NCBI GenBank assembly: GCA_001600355.1
Contig: BCJU01000001.1
Location: forward strand, 3,617,178 to 3,681,177
Direction of reading: 5' to 3'
Source: Meira nashicola
Taxonomy: Eukaryota; Basidiomycota; Exobasidiomycetes; Exobasidiales; Brachybasidiaceae
Length of the DNA: 64,000 nucleotides
Shown here: positions 1-9,456 of the stretch, in pieces
Position numbering within the stretch: the stretch's first letter is position 1
How the letters are laid out: each line of letters starts with the position of its first letter
Translations under genes and position numbers: made by a program
The notes under the pieces: generated by a model
Databases searched by the model: none
Told to the model about the DNA's origin: nothing
Seen by the model: the letters and a program-made list of their open reading frames with translations, nothing else

Positions 1-62
1 AGGGACAAGGTAGATGATGGTGGAGTTGCAAAGACCGATTGGAGGAGATGATCTGGATGCAT
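1..62 (-). CDS. possible 5' end of a gene cut by the left edge
   Basis: On the minus strand an ATG at 62-60 opens a frame that stays open for 20 codons to the window edge and begins MHPDHLLQSVFATPPSS. Nothing else supports it: the piece is too short to recognise, and no splice site or promoter is obvious. It could equally be untranslated sequence. Confidence 0.2.
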   Translation of the reverse strand, partial: MHPDHLLQSVFATPPSSTLS

Positions 63-512
63 GAACGTAAATGTGCACGCGCCAACGCAGTGTTGCTGTG
101 CTTGCTGGTATGGAAAACTCGTGTGCCTGGATCAAATTGACGCGCCTCCCGCACCTTTGATCATTATAATCTCTCAATTGATCAATCAGGTACCTCCTTA
201 AGAATCTATCTGAAACTCAACTAAATCACAAACAATTAAATACAGAATAAAGATGCAATCGCATTATTTTGAAAGATGATGGTAGTGGGGCTTTCGGGTT
301 ATGGGACTCTAGCGCATGTTTAATAATCATCCCAAAAAGAATAAAATAGGATGACCAAAACAAACATTCTCTACAAGAGAGCCGAACGATAGAGGCCAGA
401 CGACGCTTGGCTACTCGTACAAATGATATATAAAAAGTGTACAAATGTTTGTATAAGACTCCTTCATACAATCATTAGGCTTCTTCCATTACAATATGAA
501 AGTCCCATCCCT
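63..512. other. spacer downstream of the uS2 gene
   Basis: AT-rich non-coding sequence that contains the 3' flank of the minus-strand uS2 gene. Only short chance frames are seen. No RNA gene or repeat was recognised. Confidence 0.5.
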
Positions 513-1451
513 TTAATCCCATGAAGTGCTGGGTTGTTGTGCGGATCCAGCAACACCTTCAGCTGGTGCACCAGCTTCCCAGTTTGGTCCACCATCAGCA
601 GCCCAATCTTGAACAGCTTGACCATCAGCACTCCAGTCAACGTTTTCACCAGTTGGGATGTTAGCTGCCAATCCAGGGTTGATGGATCCAGCAGCTCCTG
701 TACCTTGGACGGCAAAGTCGATGTTGTTTAGTGCTTCAGTTGTAGCACCACCTTCTTGGTTAGCGATGGAGTTGGCTTGAGCTTGCTTTTGTGCCAAAGC
801 GTCAGCTGCTTCACGTTCGACCTCTTCAGGATCACGGTAGAAGAACATATCAACCATGACACCCCATCCGTCAGGTGTACGGGGGACAGTTCCACGCAAG
901 CGCAAAACTTCACGGCACAAGAGCCACCACATCAAACCGATTGAGTGTTTGGTCTTGTTGTTGCATGGGATAGCAACATCAACGTGACGCAAAGGAGCAT
1001 CAGTGTCGCAGAAAGCGATGACGGGGACGTTGACGTAGCTTGCTTCGCGAATAGCTTGGTGATCAACGCGAGGGTCGGTAACAACGATCACACGGGGTTC
1101 TTTGTAAGAGCGGGTGATGTAGTTGGTGAATGAACCTGGAGTGAAACGACCAGCAATGGCGGTAGCACCGGTGTTAGAACCGTATTTCAAAACGGCACGT
1201 TGACCGTACAAACGACCAGAGATAACACACACATCTGCTGGGTTTTCGATGGCGGCCAAGATACGTGCAGCAAAGACGAGCTTTTCCCAAGTCTTTTGCA
1301 AGTTCAAAAGGTGGATACCGTCAGGGCGACGTTTGAAAACGTAAGATTCCATTGCCTTTTCGCAGTTCTTTGTACCGATGTGCGAAGATGCGGCCAACAA
1401 GAGGGACATATCGTCCTCTGTGGCGTTGAGAATAGCGGGACTCTTGCTCAT
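513..1451 (-). CDS. RPS0: 40S ribosomal protein S0 (uS2, RPSA/laminin-receptor family)
   Basis: The 312-residue protein is the uS2 component of the cytosolic small ribosomal subunit, needed for 40S maturation at the head-platform junction. The N-terminal two thirds (about 1-210) are strongly conserved uS2: MDSYVF-like [17 protein letters not shown], the [20 protein letters not shown] segment, [18 protein letters not shown], and the [19 protein letters not shown] helix. The C-terminal about 90 residues are low-complexity and acidic with repeated W-containing motifs (DWSADG, DWAADG, NWEAG), as is usual in eukaryotic RPSA. The gene is intronless and starts at a true ATG (1451-1449). It shares a roughly 970-bp upstream region with the divergent ceramide synthase gene. 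Identification is secure. Confidence 0.97.
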   Translation of the reverse strand: MSKSPAILNATEDDMSLLLAASSHIGTKNCEKAMESYVFKRRPDGIHLLNLQKTWEKLVFAARILAAIENPADVCVISGRLYGQRAVLKYGSNTGATAIAGRFTPGSFTNYITRSYKEPRVIVVTDPRVDHQAIREASYVNVPVIAFCDTDAPLRHVDVAIPCNNKTKHSIGLMWWLLCREVLRLRGTVPRTPDGWGVMVDMFFYRDPEEVEREAADALAQKQAQANSIANQEGGATTEALNNIDFAVQGTGAAGSINPGLAANIPTGENVDWSADGQAVQDWAADGGPNWEAGAPAEGVAGSAQQPSTSWD

Positions 1452-2421
1452 GTTTGTGATTGCTTTGGAGGGTGAAAATGAGATACCAAAACGTGCGTAA
1501 GGAGAAGAAAGAAGGTTTGGTGATCACGACAATTCAATACAGGCGCACTTCTAGAAGAAGTCTGATCAAGCATACTGTTGCGCTGCGCCTGCCTACTGAA
1601 CATTTTCACCGCAGAGTTAGACTTGCATCACGTGTTTTAAGAGAGTCAAAGTGTTCCCCGAGAATAGAATAGAATATCTTAGCGCGTTTTATTCTATCAT
1701 CTTACGCCTACACTTTGGCGTATCCAAGGGCACTTTGATAACACGTGTAATAATGCTTTGATTAAAAACTAGAATATGGAACCCTGATATATTCTCATAT
1801 GACCATAAGAAAGAGGATCCTGAAAGGTGGACAATTGAATCATTTGATGGTATGTCATCCATATATGCAGAATTGATCAACCTGTCTTTTGGTATAATTT
1901 TACGCAGCCGTCGTTTTTATGGTCATACGTGCAATTTGTCAAGTGAATGCCATAGGAGCCATGCATGAGCCAGCAGAAAAAGATAAACGCGGCCAGGGAA
2001 ATTTTTTGAAATTATCTTTTTGATCTGCACGCCTTTTTGCCAAGTTGCAAATATATGTAGTCTAAGTACCGTGTCGACTGTTCGTTTTAATGCCTAAAAC
2101 TCTAAATTTGTGAGCGAAGAAGAAGAGAACATTTTATGTACGTATGCACGGAGGCACTTTGACCTTCGGCGTATCACCCGTGCGAACGCGCCTATTCGCA
2201 CCAGCACGTCGGAATCTTGTCAAATTCGATGACATTGTAGAGGGGAAATATCATTGATACATGTTCCTCTCACGACAACACTCCGCCATAATTGTTTATT
2301 AAAATTCCATCTTTCGATTAGGATAGTATCTCAAATCCCTACATTCATTGTTGTCATCATAAAATTCGGATGGACAACCATTTCATACAGTCTTGAAGTC
2401 AAACGCACAAAGTCATTCGCA
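1452..2421. promoter_or_regulatory. divergent intergenic region between RPS0 and the ceramide synthase gene
   Basis: This roughly 970-bp AT-rich spacer must hold the promoters of both divergent genes. It contains an inverted pair TACGCC-(8 nt)-GGCGTA at 1703-1722 and another GGCGTA near 2168. A frame in phase with the downstream gene is open from 2254 but has no ATG before 2422. No TATA box could be assigned with confidence. Confidence 0.5.
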
Positions 2422-4041
2422 ATGGCAAGGCGGACATATTCCGAAGATCGGATCAGATCGAATGGAAAAACGACACAAATAAAGAATGGCAAAATACGAG
2501 ATGACAGAAGCTTGAAAGAGATTCGTGCAGATCAATCGCTCGACAGACAAATTCAGATACCACTTTATACTTTGCTCGCAGTTCTTGTAGCGCATGCTTT
2601 AAGCGGAACGTCATCGTTCTCTTTGCCTCATCTTTCTACCCACTTACCACATAGCATTCAAACACTATTACCCACCTGGGCACGCCATTTGCCAATCTTG
2701 GCACCTTTTGCAACCGAATTACCAAATGCATCGAGAAATTCCAAGTTCAGCACTTCTCCCCATGATTCATATTGGACAAGCACAGGATACGCTGGACCGT
2801 TCCGAAGCGATGCTGTGGGCTTCGGACACCCTCTCACTGCTTTACACAATCTTACTAAGGCTTGTTTAGGTCTTTCATACGAAGTGCGAGAGGAAAAGAC
2901 TTACAACAATTTCGGATCTTCCTTCTTACCCGATGATCTTCATTATCGTCAAACTTATTTCGATCGTTATCCATGGAACAGCTGGCTGTCTCAAGCAGAT
3001 CAAGAACCAAGCTTCTTGAACAGAAAATATGAAAAGGGCTTTAAGGACGTATTCTTTGTACTAACGGGTATCTTTGTCTTTACCGTTTTGCGTGCTTTGG
3101 TGGTTCGCTATCTTTTGCTACCTATTGCATTTTATTGCATACCAGAGGTGAAAGAACAAAAATCGAGAGCAGCACAAGCAGCCGATGAAAGACAGAAGAG
3201 GAGAACATGCACAAGATTCGCAGAACAAGCTTGGGTGTCTTTGTGGGGCATCTTCAGCTTGACATTGAGTTTATATGTGGCATCTCAAGAACCATATTGG
3301 ACCAGTGAACTTTCTTTATGGACTGGTTGGCCTTATAGACAGATGAGTGGATTGAGCAAATTTTACTATCTATTGCAGACATCATTCTGGGTTCAACAAG
3401 TCATCGTCATCAATGTGGAAGATCGAAGAAAGGATCATTGGCAAATGATTAGTCACCACATCGTTACAATTTTGTTATTATTGGGATCTTACGTTTCGCA
3501 TTTTACACCAATCGGAAATGTGGTTCTAATTTTAATGGACCCTTGCGATATCCTTTTATCATCAGCAAAATGTCTTCGCTATGCAGGACAACAAACACTA
3601 TGTGACATATTCTTTGGACTTTTTATGGTCGGCTGGATTATTACAAGACATGTCTTATACAACCGCGCATTGTATTCTTGCATCGCCATTGCACGAGCCA
3701 AGTTGCCCGAATTTCCAGGTGCTACGATGAAAGATTACTGGGGCTTTAGAACTTTTACGGCTTTCTTTCTTGTTGTTCTTCTCTGTGTATTACAAGTCAT
3801 ATTATGCATATGGCTTATGATGATCATCCGTGTCGCTTATAGGGTGGTAACGGGACAAGGTGCGGCTGATACTCGAAGTGATGAAGAAAGTGATGAAGAA
3901 TTAGATGTACAAGAGAAAGAACTTGAACCAACAAGGAAGGGCACAAACAGCATACAATTATCCTCAACCGAAGCAAATCCTTCTGCTGTTTCTTCACAAA
4001 TTAAAGCATCTTCTTCTCAATATCGGAGGAAAGGACAATAA
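2422..4041 (+). CDS. ceramide synthase, Lag1/Lac1 TLC-domain family
   Basis: The 539-residue integral ER membrane protein is predicted to join a sphingoid base to a fatty acyl-CoA to make (dihydro)ceramide. Several hydrophobic helices surround a TLC domain at roughly residues 235-475. It contains the Lag1 hallmark: a DHWQMISHHIVTILLL segment with the catalytic His pair, then GNVVLILMDPCDILLSSAK with the essential acidic residues. The C-terminus is a charged tail (SDEESDEELD) of the kind phosphorylated by CK2 in yeast Lag1/Lac1; that role here is inference. The frame is open from 2254, but that position is TTG and no ATG occurs before 2422, so 2422 (MARRTYSEDR) is taken as the start. Lag1 and Lac1 paralogues cannot be told apart here, so no symbol is given. 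Confidence 0.92.
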   Translation: MARRTYSEDRIRSNGKTTQIKNGKIRDDRSLKEIRADQSLDRQIQIPLYTLLAVLVAHALSGTSSFSLPHLSTHLPHSIQTLLPTWARHLPILAPFATELPNASRNSKFSTSPHDSYWTSTGYAGPFRSDAVGFGHPLTALHNLTKACLGLSYEVREEKTYNNFGSSFLPDDLHYRQTYFDRYPWNSWLSQADQEPSFLNRKYEKGFKDVFFVLTGIFVFTVLRALVVRYLLLPIAFYCIPEVKEQKSRAAQAADERQKRRTCTRFAEQAWVSLWGIFSLTLSLYVASQEPYWTSELSLWTGWPYRQMSGLSKFYYLLQTSFWVQQVIVINVEDRRKDHWQMISHHIVTILLLLGSYVSHFTPIGNVVLILMDPCDILLSSAKCLRYAGQQTLCDIFFGLFMVGWIITRHVLYNRALYSCIAIARAKLPEFPGATMKDYWGFRTFTAFFLVVLLCVLQVILCIWLMMIIRVAYRVVTGQGAADTRSDEESDEELDVQEKELEPTRKGTNSIQLSSTEANPSAVSSQIKASSSQYRRKGQ

Positions 4042-4520
4042 TGAATCACAACATCCTCTCTCTCTCAATCTTTCATACATGTACTGATACCTGATCGTTA
4101 ATCAATTTTTTCTATTTCTGATTTGTGTGTTCTTAAAAATTGAAGAATATTATGCATCTTTAGTCAGTTCTTCTATAAGCGTCTACTCCACACGTCCGCT
4201 TACATATGTACAGAGTTTTGAACGCGTATTTCTTCGCACATGTCATGAGAAGAAAGCGTTTATTCGGACCGACTTTGTAAAAATAAACGCGGCTTGCTTA
4301 GGGTAAGGGGACACTTTGGCAGTCTCCCTTTTTGTCCTCCTAGACTAATTTGACGCATGAATTGGAATGATTAGTAGTTTGATGGACGGTTAATTCTCTC
4401 TTCTACCACAATTCCCTTCTTTCTTTTCGTTAAATCAATCAAAAAAAAATCATTTATGGTGATTACTCTTTGTTGAAGAGAGAGAGAGAGAGAGGCAGGA
4501 TCGAAGTTTTTGTTAGCGCG
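4042..4520. other. spacer between the ceramide synthase and NYN genes
   Basis: AT-rich spacer holding the 3' flank of the ceramide synthase gene and the promoter/leader of the NYN gene. A short (GA)n tract at about 4478-4494 lies just before the NYN start codon. A run of nine A occurs at about 4441-4449. Confidence 0.5.
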
Positions 4521-7238
4521 ATGGAAGGTGGATCTGATGGCTTGGGTGGTGGTGTAGCAAACCTGCTAGCATCGCCTGCCGTTCGAAATGCATCTTTGGC
4601 TTGTTTGGCAGCAGCAAGTGTGTTTCTATCTTACAGATCATTGGGCAAGGATGATAAACTACCACCTCGATTACCGGAAAAAGATGAAAAATATCAAAAG
4701 AAACAGAGCGGTAATAACTCATCTTCTCCGCCTTCCAAGAAAAAGAATGAAGGCGGAATTGACACCAACGGTCAAGAAACTAATAGACCTATCAATGGGT
4801 TCTCACATCAAAAGGATGAAAGTAGATCGAACAGTATGAGCTCGGTCTTTACTACTCAAACGGAATATAATGATACACGTGGAGTTACGAGTAGCGAACA
4901 AGTAGCTTCGGGATTCACAAAGACCCCCATTGCAATCTTTTGGGATATGGATAACTGTTCTCCCAATTCGGGTGCATCTGGGCAAGAAGTAGCCACAAAG
5001 ATCCGCAGAGCAGCTCAATCTACAGGACATGATCGTAACAAGATTGGAATGATTACCAGCTTCAAGGCATACTTGGAAGTTTCAGGTGAAAGTGCAGCAC
5101 AAATGCAACTTCGAAGCGAATTACAGGGTAGCGGCGTAAGCTTAATTGATACGCCAAAAAGTGGAAGAAAAGATGTCGCAGACAAGATGATGATCGCTGA
5201 TCTACTCTCATACGCTATCGATCGAAGACCTCCAGCTTTGATTGTCTTGTTATCAGGTGATAGGGACTTTGCCTATCCTCTTGGGATTCTGCGAAATAGA
5301 GGTTATGATATCCTGCTCATCACTCCTCCGATCGGTGCTTCGCCCATTTTGGAAGCTAGTGCAACTTACAAGCTTCGCTGGAGGCAAGATGTGTTGGGCA
5401 TCGAATATGATGCAAACGGTCGCCCGTATAATGCTTCAAACAATGTGGCAAAAAGTAGTGCAAACGGAACGACGAGCACGGCCGTAGGTGTTCAAACTAG
5501 CAATGCCACAACTCAATCACCTCCACGCCCAATAAAACCACAAGATACGGCAAACAATATTCCAACAGTCTTCCAATCTTTGGTCACTATTCTCGAAACG
5601 ATGAGCGAAGAGGGTGACAAGCGGCCGTTACGTTCGAAAGTTAGCCCTCGATTGCGCGCTCTTGATCCTAAAGTGTTTGATAAAGCTCAAGCAAGCGGCT
5701 GGACAGAGTACACACAGATTGCATCCGCGGCTGGTATCGTTGTACTTGGATCAGGTGTGCAAACTGGTTTGGAATGGATTGCATTACGCAAAAACATTGA
5801 AACGGACCCTCGTTCGTTCATTCCAGACCAAGTGATCATCAATCCTGCAGCTGTGATCGAGACAGAAGATGGCAAGATTGAACCCTTTTTTCCTCTCATT
5901 GAAGCATACAAATCACTCAAAGCAGGTTTACCTGCAACAAAAGAGCCAACTGCTCGTTCCATTTCTGATGCATTAGATGCGATCGCAGAAATAGGTCAGT
6001 TTGACCCATACAAAGCTGCAGGCGTAAAAACTTTTGATCATTATATCAAGACAGCATTCAAAGCAAGGGTAGCACGATTGGCACCCGGTGATAATGGCCC
6101 CGTGGTGGAGATGTATCCCACTTATGCTACGATGCACACTGGTCTTATCATGCCTAGTAATCCTTCCGCTCGAATGTTGGATACGGCTAATATTTCTGCT
6201 CCTGAAAGCAAACCTAACCGATTAGCCAATATTTTGTTGGGCAGCAAGCAAGATAGCGAGTCAAAGAACGTTGCACTGCCATCTCCTTCAAAAGGTAGCG
6301 CCCAAGATATTTCAAAAGATCGTTCATATGAACCATTCAAACTGCCTGCGTCCTATTTTGCACATCAACCGTCTAATGAGATGATCAATGTGTCTTTCTT
6401 CCCGTTGGCAAACTATCTGTTGACTAGAAGATTAGAAGGAGAGTTTTCGGTCCCGGAGAATCAGGTGCACAATTCGGTCAATAAACATCATAAATTAGGA
6501 AAAAGCGTTCAATCTTGGCGTCAGTTCAAGGGTTATTTGCAATGTGCTATCGAAGAAAGAATAATCACAATCATCGATACTCGCGACCATGAGTACAAAT
6601 ATGTTCGTCTCCATGAACGATTGACAAAAGGTGCCGAATCAGGAAAACATTTGGGCTTTCAAAAAGGGCACTATTCATCATACAGTAAGACAAACGATAC
6701 AAAAGATGCAAATGTACAACAAGACACAAGTGCTTTGCCCACAGGTCCGAAGCAGTCACCTACTAAGTCAACTCGAGAGGAAAAGGTCAATAAGGAAGAT
6801 ATTGAAGATCATGTTCGTCCAATCATCGATCAACCATCAGCACAATTCAATACTATTCCAAGCACATCTGCTGATCGACAAAAGTTTAAAATATTGATTG
6901 AAATGTTGGTTTCGATGAGAAAAGAAGCAGTTTTGAAAGCAAAAGATGCTAGTGGACAAGAACGAAAAGAAATACTTAAAGCAGGAATGGAACCTGTTCA
7001 ATTGAAAGTAGCGAGTGGAATGATGGATGAAGATCAAAAGAAAGCAGAAGAATCTAAGCAACCGCCAACGCCTGCAACTTGGTTGCAAAAGCATGGCTTT
7101 AGTAGCTTTTCGAATTTGTTCAAAGAAGCAGAACAAAAAGGTTTTGTTCATTTATTCATTCGTGATCATAAGAATTGCATTCGACTTTCACAAAAGTATG
7201 AGGATATGTTCTTCCATGGTGATTTTTCAAGAAGCTAG
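4521..7238 (+). CDS. NYN-domain (PIN-like) RNase protein with OST-HTH/LOTUS-like C-terminal modules
   Basis: The 905-residue protein is a likely RNA-processing or RNA-decay factor. Residues about 135-285 form a NYN domain (PIN-like nuclease fold, as in limkain-b1/MARF1): strand 1 carries IFWDMDNCSP, the middle carries GRKDVADKMMIADLL, and the third motif is VLLSGDRDFAYPL, so the acidic metal-binding residues appear intact. Behind it lie four segments of winged-helix character at about 350-430, 465-545, 610-700 and 790-895. Each has a pattern like SW(R/T)xF..Y...A...GI(I/V)..., which I read as divergent OST-HTH/LOTUS modules. Near the N-terminus, residues about 12-36 form a hydrophobic stretch (NASLACLAAASVFLSY) that could be a membrane anchor. 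The longest frame opens with TTG at 4470; 4521 is the first ATG. NYN is confident, the repeats less so. Confidence 0.85.
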   Translation: MEGGSDGLGGGVANLLASPAVRNASLACLAAASVFLSYRSLGKDDKLPPRLPEKDEKYQKKQSGNNSSSPPSKKKNEGGIDTNGQETNRPINGFSHQKDESRSNSMSSVFTTQTEYNDTRGVTSSEQVASGFTKTPIAIFWDMDNCSPNSGASGQEVATKIRRAAQSTGHDRNKIGMITSFKAYLEVSGESAAQMQLRSELQGSGVSLIDTPKSGRKDVADKMMIADLLSYAIDRRPPALIVLLSGDRDFAYPLGILRNRGYDILLITPPIGASPILEASATYKLRWRQDVLGIEYDANGRPYNASNNVAKSSANGTTSTAVGVQTSNATTQSPPRPIKPQDTANNIPTVFQSLVTILETMSEEGDKRPLRSKVSPRLRALDPKVFDKAQASGWTEYTQIASAAGIVVLGSGVQTGLEWIALRKNIETDPRSFIPDQVIINPAAVIETEDGKIEPFFPLIEAYKSLKAGLPATKEPTARSISDALDAIAEIGQFDPYKAAGVKTFDHYIKTAFKARVARLAPGDNGPVVEMYPTYATMHTGLIMPSNPSARMLDTANISAPESKPNRLANILLGSKQDSESKNVALPSPSKGSAQDISKDRSYEPFKLPASYFAHQPSNEMINVSFFPLANYLLTRRLEGEFSVPENQVHNSVNKHHKLGKSVQSWRQFKGYLQCAIEERIITIIDTRDHEYKYVRLHERLTKGAESGKHLGFQKGHYSSYSKTNDTKDANVQQDTSALPTGPKQSPTKSTREEKVNKEDIEDHVRPIIDQPSAQFNTIPSTSADRQKFKILIEMLVSMRKEAVLKAKDASGQERKEILKAGMEPVQLKVASGMMDEDQKKAEESKQPPTPATWLQKHGFSSFSNLFKEAEQKGFVHLFIRDHKNCIRLSQKYEDMFFHGDFSRS

Positions 7239-7434
7239 ACTTCCAAGGTACACCCAATAATACACAAAAGTACTCAATCAATAACATTGAAGTACGTTAA
7301 TACAAAAGCGCATACATGTTTATACAAAACGCTTTTCTCCCACAAACAAAGCAAAGTATCTTAAGCAACACATCTAAGCACTGTAATTAATACAATCAAC
7401 ATCAATTTGAAGTTTAATGAATTATACAAATGAA

Positions 7435-9456
7435 TCACGAATAAGATAATAATACAAATACAACCATCACGGCAAAGACAGTGACAAGCTTAGTGATCAA
7501 CGTATTTGAATGAATGCTGAATGCTGCATCGCTTGCACGTTCAGCGGGATTAGATGGAACGGGTAAATTGCTCACTGGATTAGAGAGAACCGGTAGATTG
7601 GAATCGTCCGTTGTGGCTGTCAAGATTGGTGAATAAGTAGAACGGGATTGCTTATTCCCTGCGTTTGAAGCTGCTGTTGGAAGTAGGCCGATAGAAGGTG
7701 TATTGGTCGCATTGGCGAAGACATATTGAGGAGTTGTTAATGCGGTACTTAAAGGTACTAGAGAATTGGGCAATGTTGTTGCAATTGGTGTTTGCATGGA
7801 AAGATAGGCGGATATATTGCTTGTCGATTGTGCTTGAAAGATTTCAGTAGAATTTGTCGAATCAGCCGAAGAACGTAAAGGATAAATTCCAATCTTTGGA
7901 GCTTCACGATTTGCAATACCTAAAGAAAATAACGTATATTGTGAACGCAAAAAAGGTTGACCTAATACCCAATCAACTCCATCAGGACTCGCTTCACTTG
8001 CAGCTGGCCATGCAAGACACAAATATGGATTTCCAGTCGCACGTCCGATCATGTAATCCGTTGGTAATAATGTAAAATTCCTACCACCAAACGAGAAAAA
8101 CATGCTTTGCTGCGTTGTACATGGAACCACATATCTTCCTGATCCAACATGTCGTGCTCCATCAATTTGACCAAAGAGAGCATCAACTTGACCTGGAGGG
8201 CCGACAATACCAGGAGCGCCACTATCGATTAAAGCTAAAGACGTTCTTCCAACTTCTTGGTACGTCGGTGTAATATTAACGTTCCGGCCATTGAATCCAA
8301 CTGCGGATAAACGTAAAGCCCAATATAGATAAGAACCTAAAGCTTCTGCGTCTGTATTAACACTAGCATTTGACGGTCTTGCCGTATTGCCTGACGGAAA
8401 AGGGACGACATCGTGCCACTCAACTTGACCACGTTCTTCTTCTGTGGTTAAAATTTCAGGATCGGCAGCACCTAAAGTCAAATCGCCTCCAGTTTGGTTC
8501 AAAAGAAGGGTAAAGAGTGGATAAGAATTGCTATTATTGCTCAAGATATTTGTCAATACGGGTGATGTACTTGTATTGACTACTTGACCGATCAAACTGC
8601 GTGCTATTGCACTACCTCGAGGGAATCCCATTCCCAAAACACCGGAAATACCTTGTGTTTGTAAAGTCACGTTCGTGCTATTTACCAATCCAAACATTTG
8701 ATTTGGCGCTGCAAGGTTGGCCAACATAATTTGATCGGTTGCTAGTAAACCTGTAGCAGCCGTATTGTCATCATAAATCACGTCAAATGGTACCTCACTT
8801 CCTGTGTCTGATTGTTGTACAGCCAATATATTTGGAAAGCTTACTTTGCGTTTTTGATTATTGTTTGAGTCAATGATACCTGAGGATGAGCTTGACGGAC
8901 TTCCAGTAGCCTGAGCGCCTTGAGCGGAGACGGTAACATTTCTTTGTCCTGTTGTAGAATTTTGATCGACTTGAATCCAGTGAAAAGAATCACTTTTACT
9001 TTCATCGAATTTGAGAACTGTATCAGTTTGACATTGTTGTGATTGACATGAACTGGAAACGATCCATAAATCCGCTGAACCTGTATCCAATTGAACAAAA
9101 AGAGATTGAGGATTGGTCTTTGATACATTCAAAGGTGCATAATATGCATAGCCAAGGTAACCGATCATTTGTGCTTTATCATTGACATTTGTGGCACTTG
9201 CGTTAGAATTGCTTACCGCATCTTGTGTAGCCCTCTTTTCATTATATTCTGTTATGTACCTTTTTTGCATGAACGTGATATGATCTTCATTGTTGATATT
9301 GTGATGATCAGGTGCCGTTAGCGGTACTCGATTCGCACTTTTGCTGTTCTCATCGAAATACAAAGGTGGCTGAGATGGTTTGCCAAAAGCGGAATGAACC
9401 CAAAGTATGCAAGTGAATGCCACCAACAGCACTATATGCTGTGATATCCTTGTCAT
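7435..9456 (-). CDS. yapsin-like GPI-anchored aspartic protease
   Basis: The 673-residue secreted A1-family aspartyl protease has a signal peptide (about 1-25, hydrophobic core IVLLVAFTCILWV) and a propeptide with KR sites at 65-66 and 74-75. The first catalytic motif is LDTGSADLWIV (Asp124) and the second is LIDSGAPGIVG (Asp411, DSG instead of the commoner DTG). The flap region reads VIYDDNTAATG around Tyr228, where pepsins usually have YGDGS. There are many N-x-S/T sites. The C-terminus is Ser/Thr-rich and ends in a hydrophobic segment (LVTVFAVMVVFVLLSYS), typical of a GPI signal. Family knowledge suggests cell-wall or surface protein processing. The gene is intronless, starts at ATG 9456, and converges with the NYN gene with 196 bp between stop codons. 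Confidence 0.92.
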   Translation of the reverse strand: MTRISQHIVLLVAFTCILWVHSAFGKPSQPPLYFDENSKSANRVPLTAPDHHNINNEDHITFMQKRYITEYNEKRATQDAVSNSNASATNVNDKAQMIGYLGYAYYAPLNVSKTNPQSLFVQLDTGSADLWIVSSSCQSQQCQTDTVLKFDESKSDSFHWIQVDQNSTTGQRNVTVSAQGAQATGSPSSSSSGIIDSNNNQKRKVSFPNILAVQQSDTGSEVPFDVIYDDNTAATGLLATDQIMLANLAAPNQMFGLVNSTNVTLQTQGISGVLGMGFPRGSAIARSLIGQVVNTSTSPVLTNILSNNSNSYPLFTLLLNQTGGDLTLGAADPEILTTEEERGQVEWHDVVPFPSGNTARPSNASVNTDAEALGSYLYWALRLSAVGFNGRNVNITPTYQEVGRTSLALIDSGAPGIVGPPGQVDALFGQIDGARHVGSGRYVVPCTTQQSMFFSFGGRNFTLLPTDYMIGRATGNPYLCLAWPAASEASPDGVDWVLGQPFLRSQYTLFSLGIANREAPKIGIYPLRSSADSTNSTEIFQAQSTSNISAYLSMQTPIATTLPNSLVPLSTALTTPQYVFANATNTPSIGLLPTAASNAGNKQSRSTYSPILTATTDDSNLPVLSNPVSNLPVPSNPAERASDAAFSIHSNTLITKLVTVFAVMVVFVLLSYS

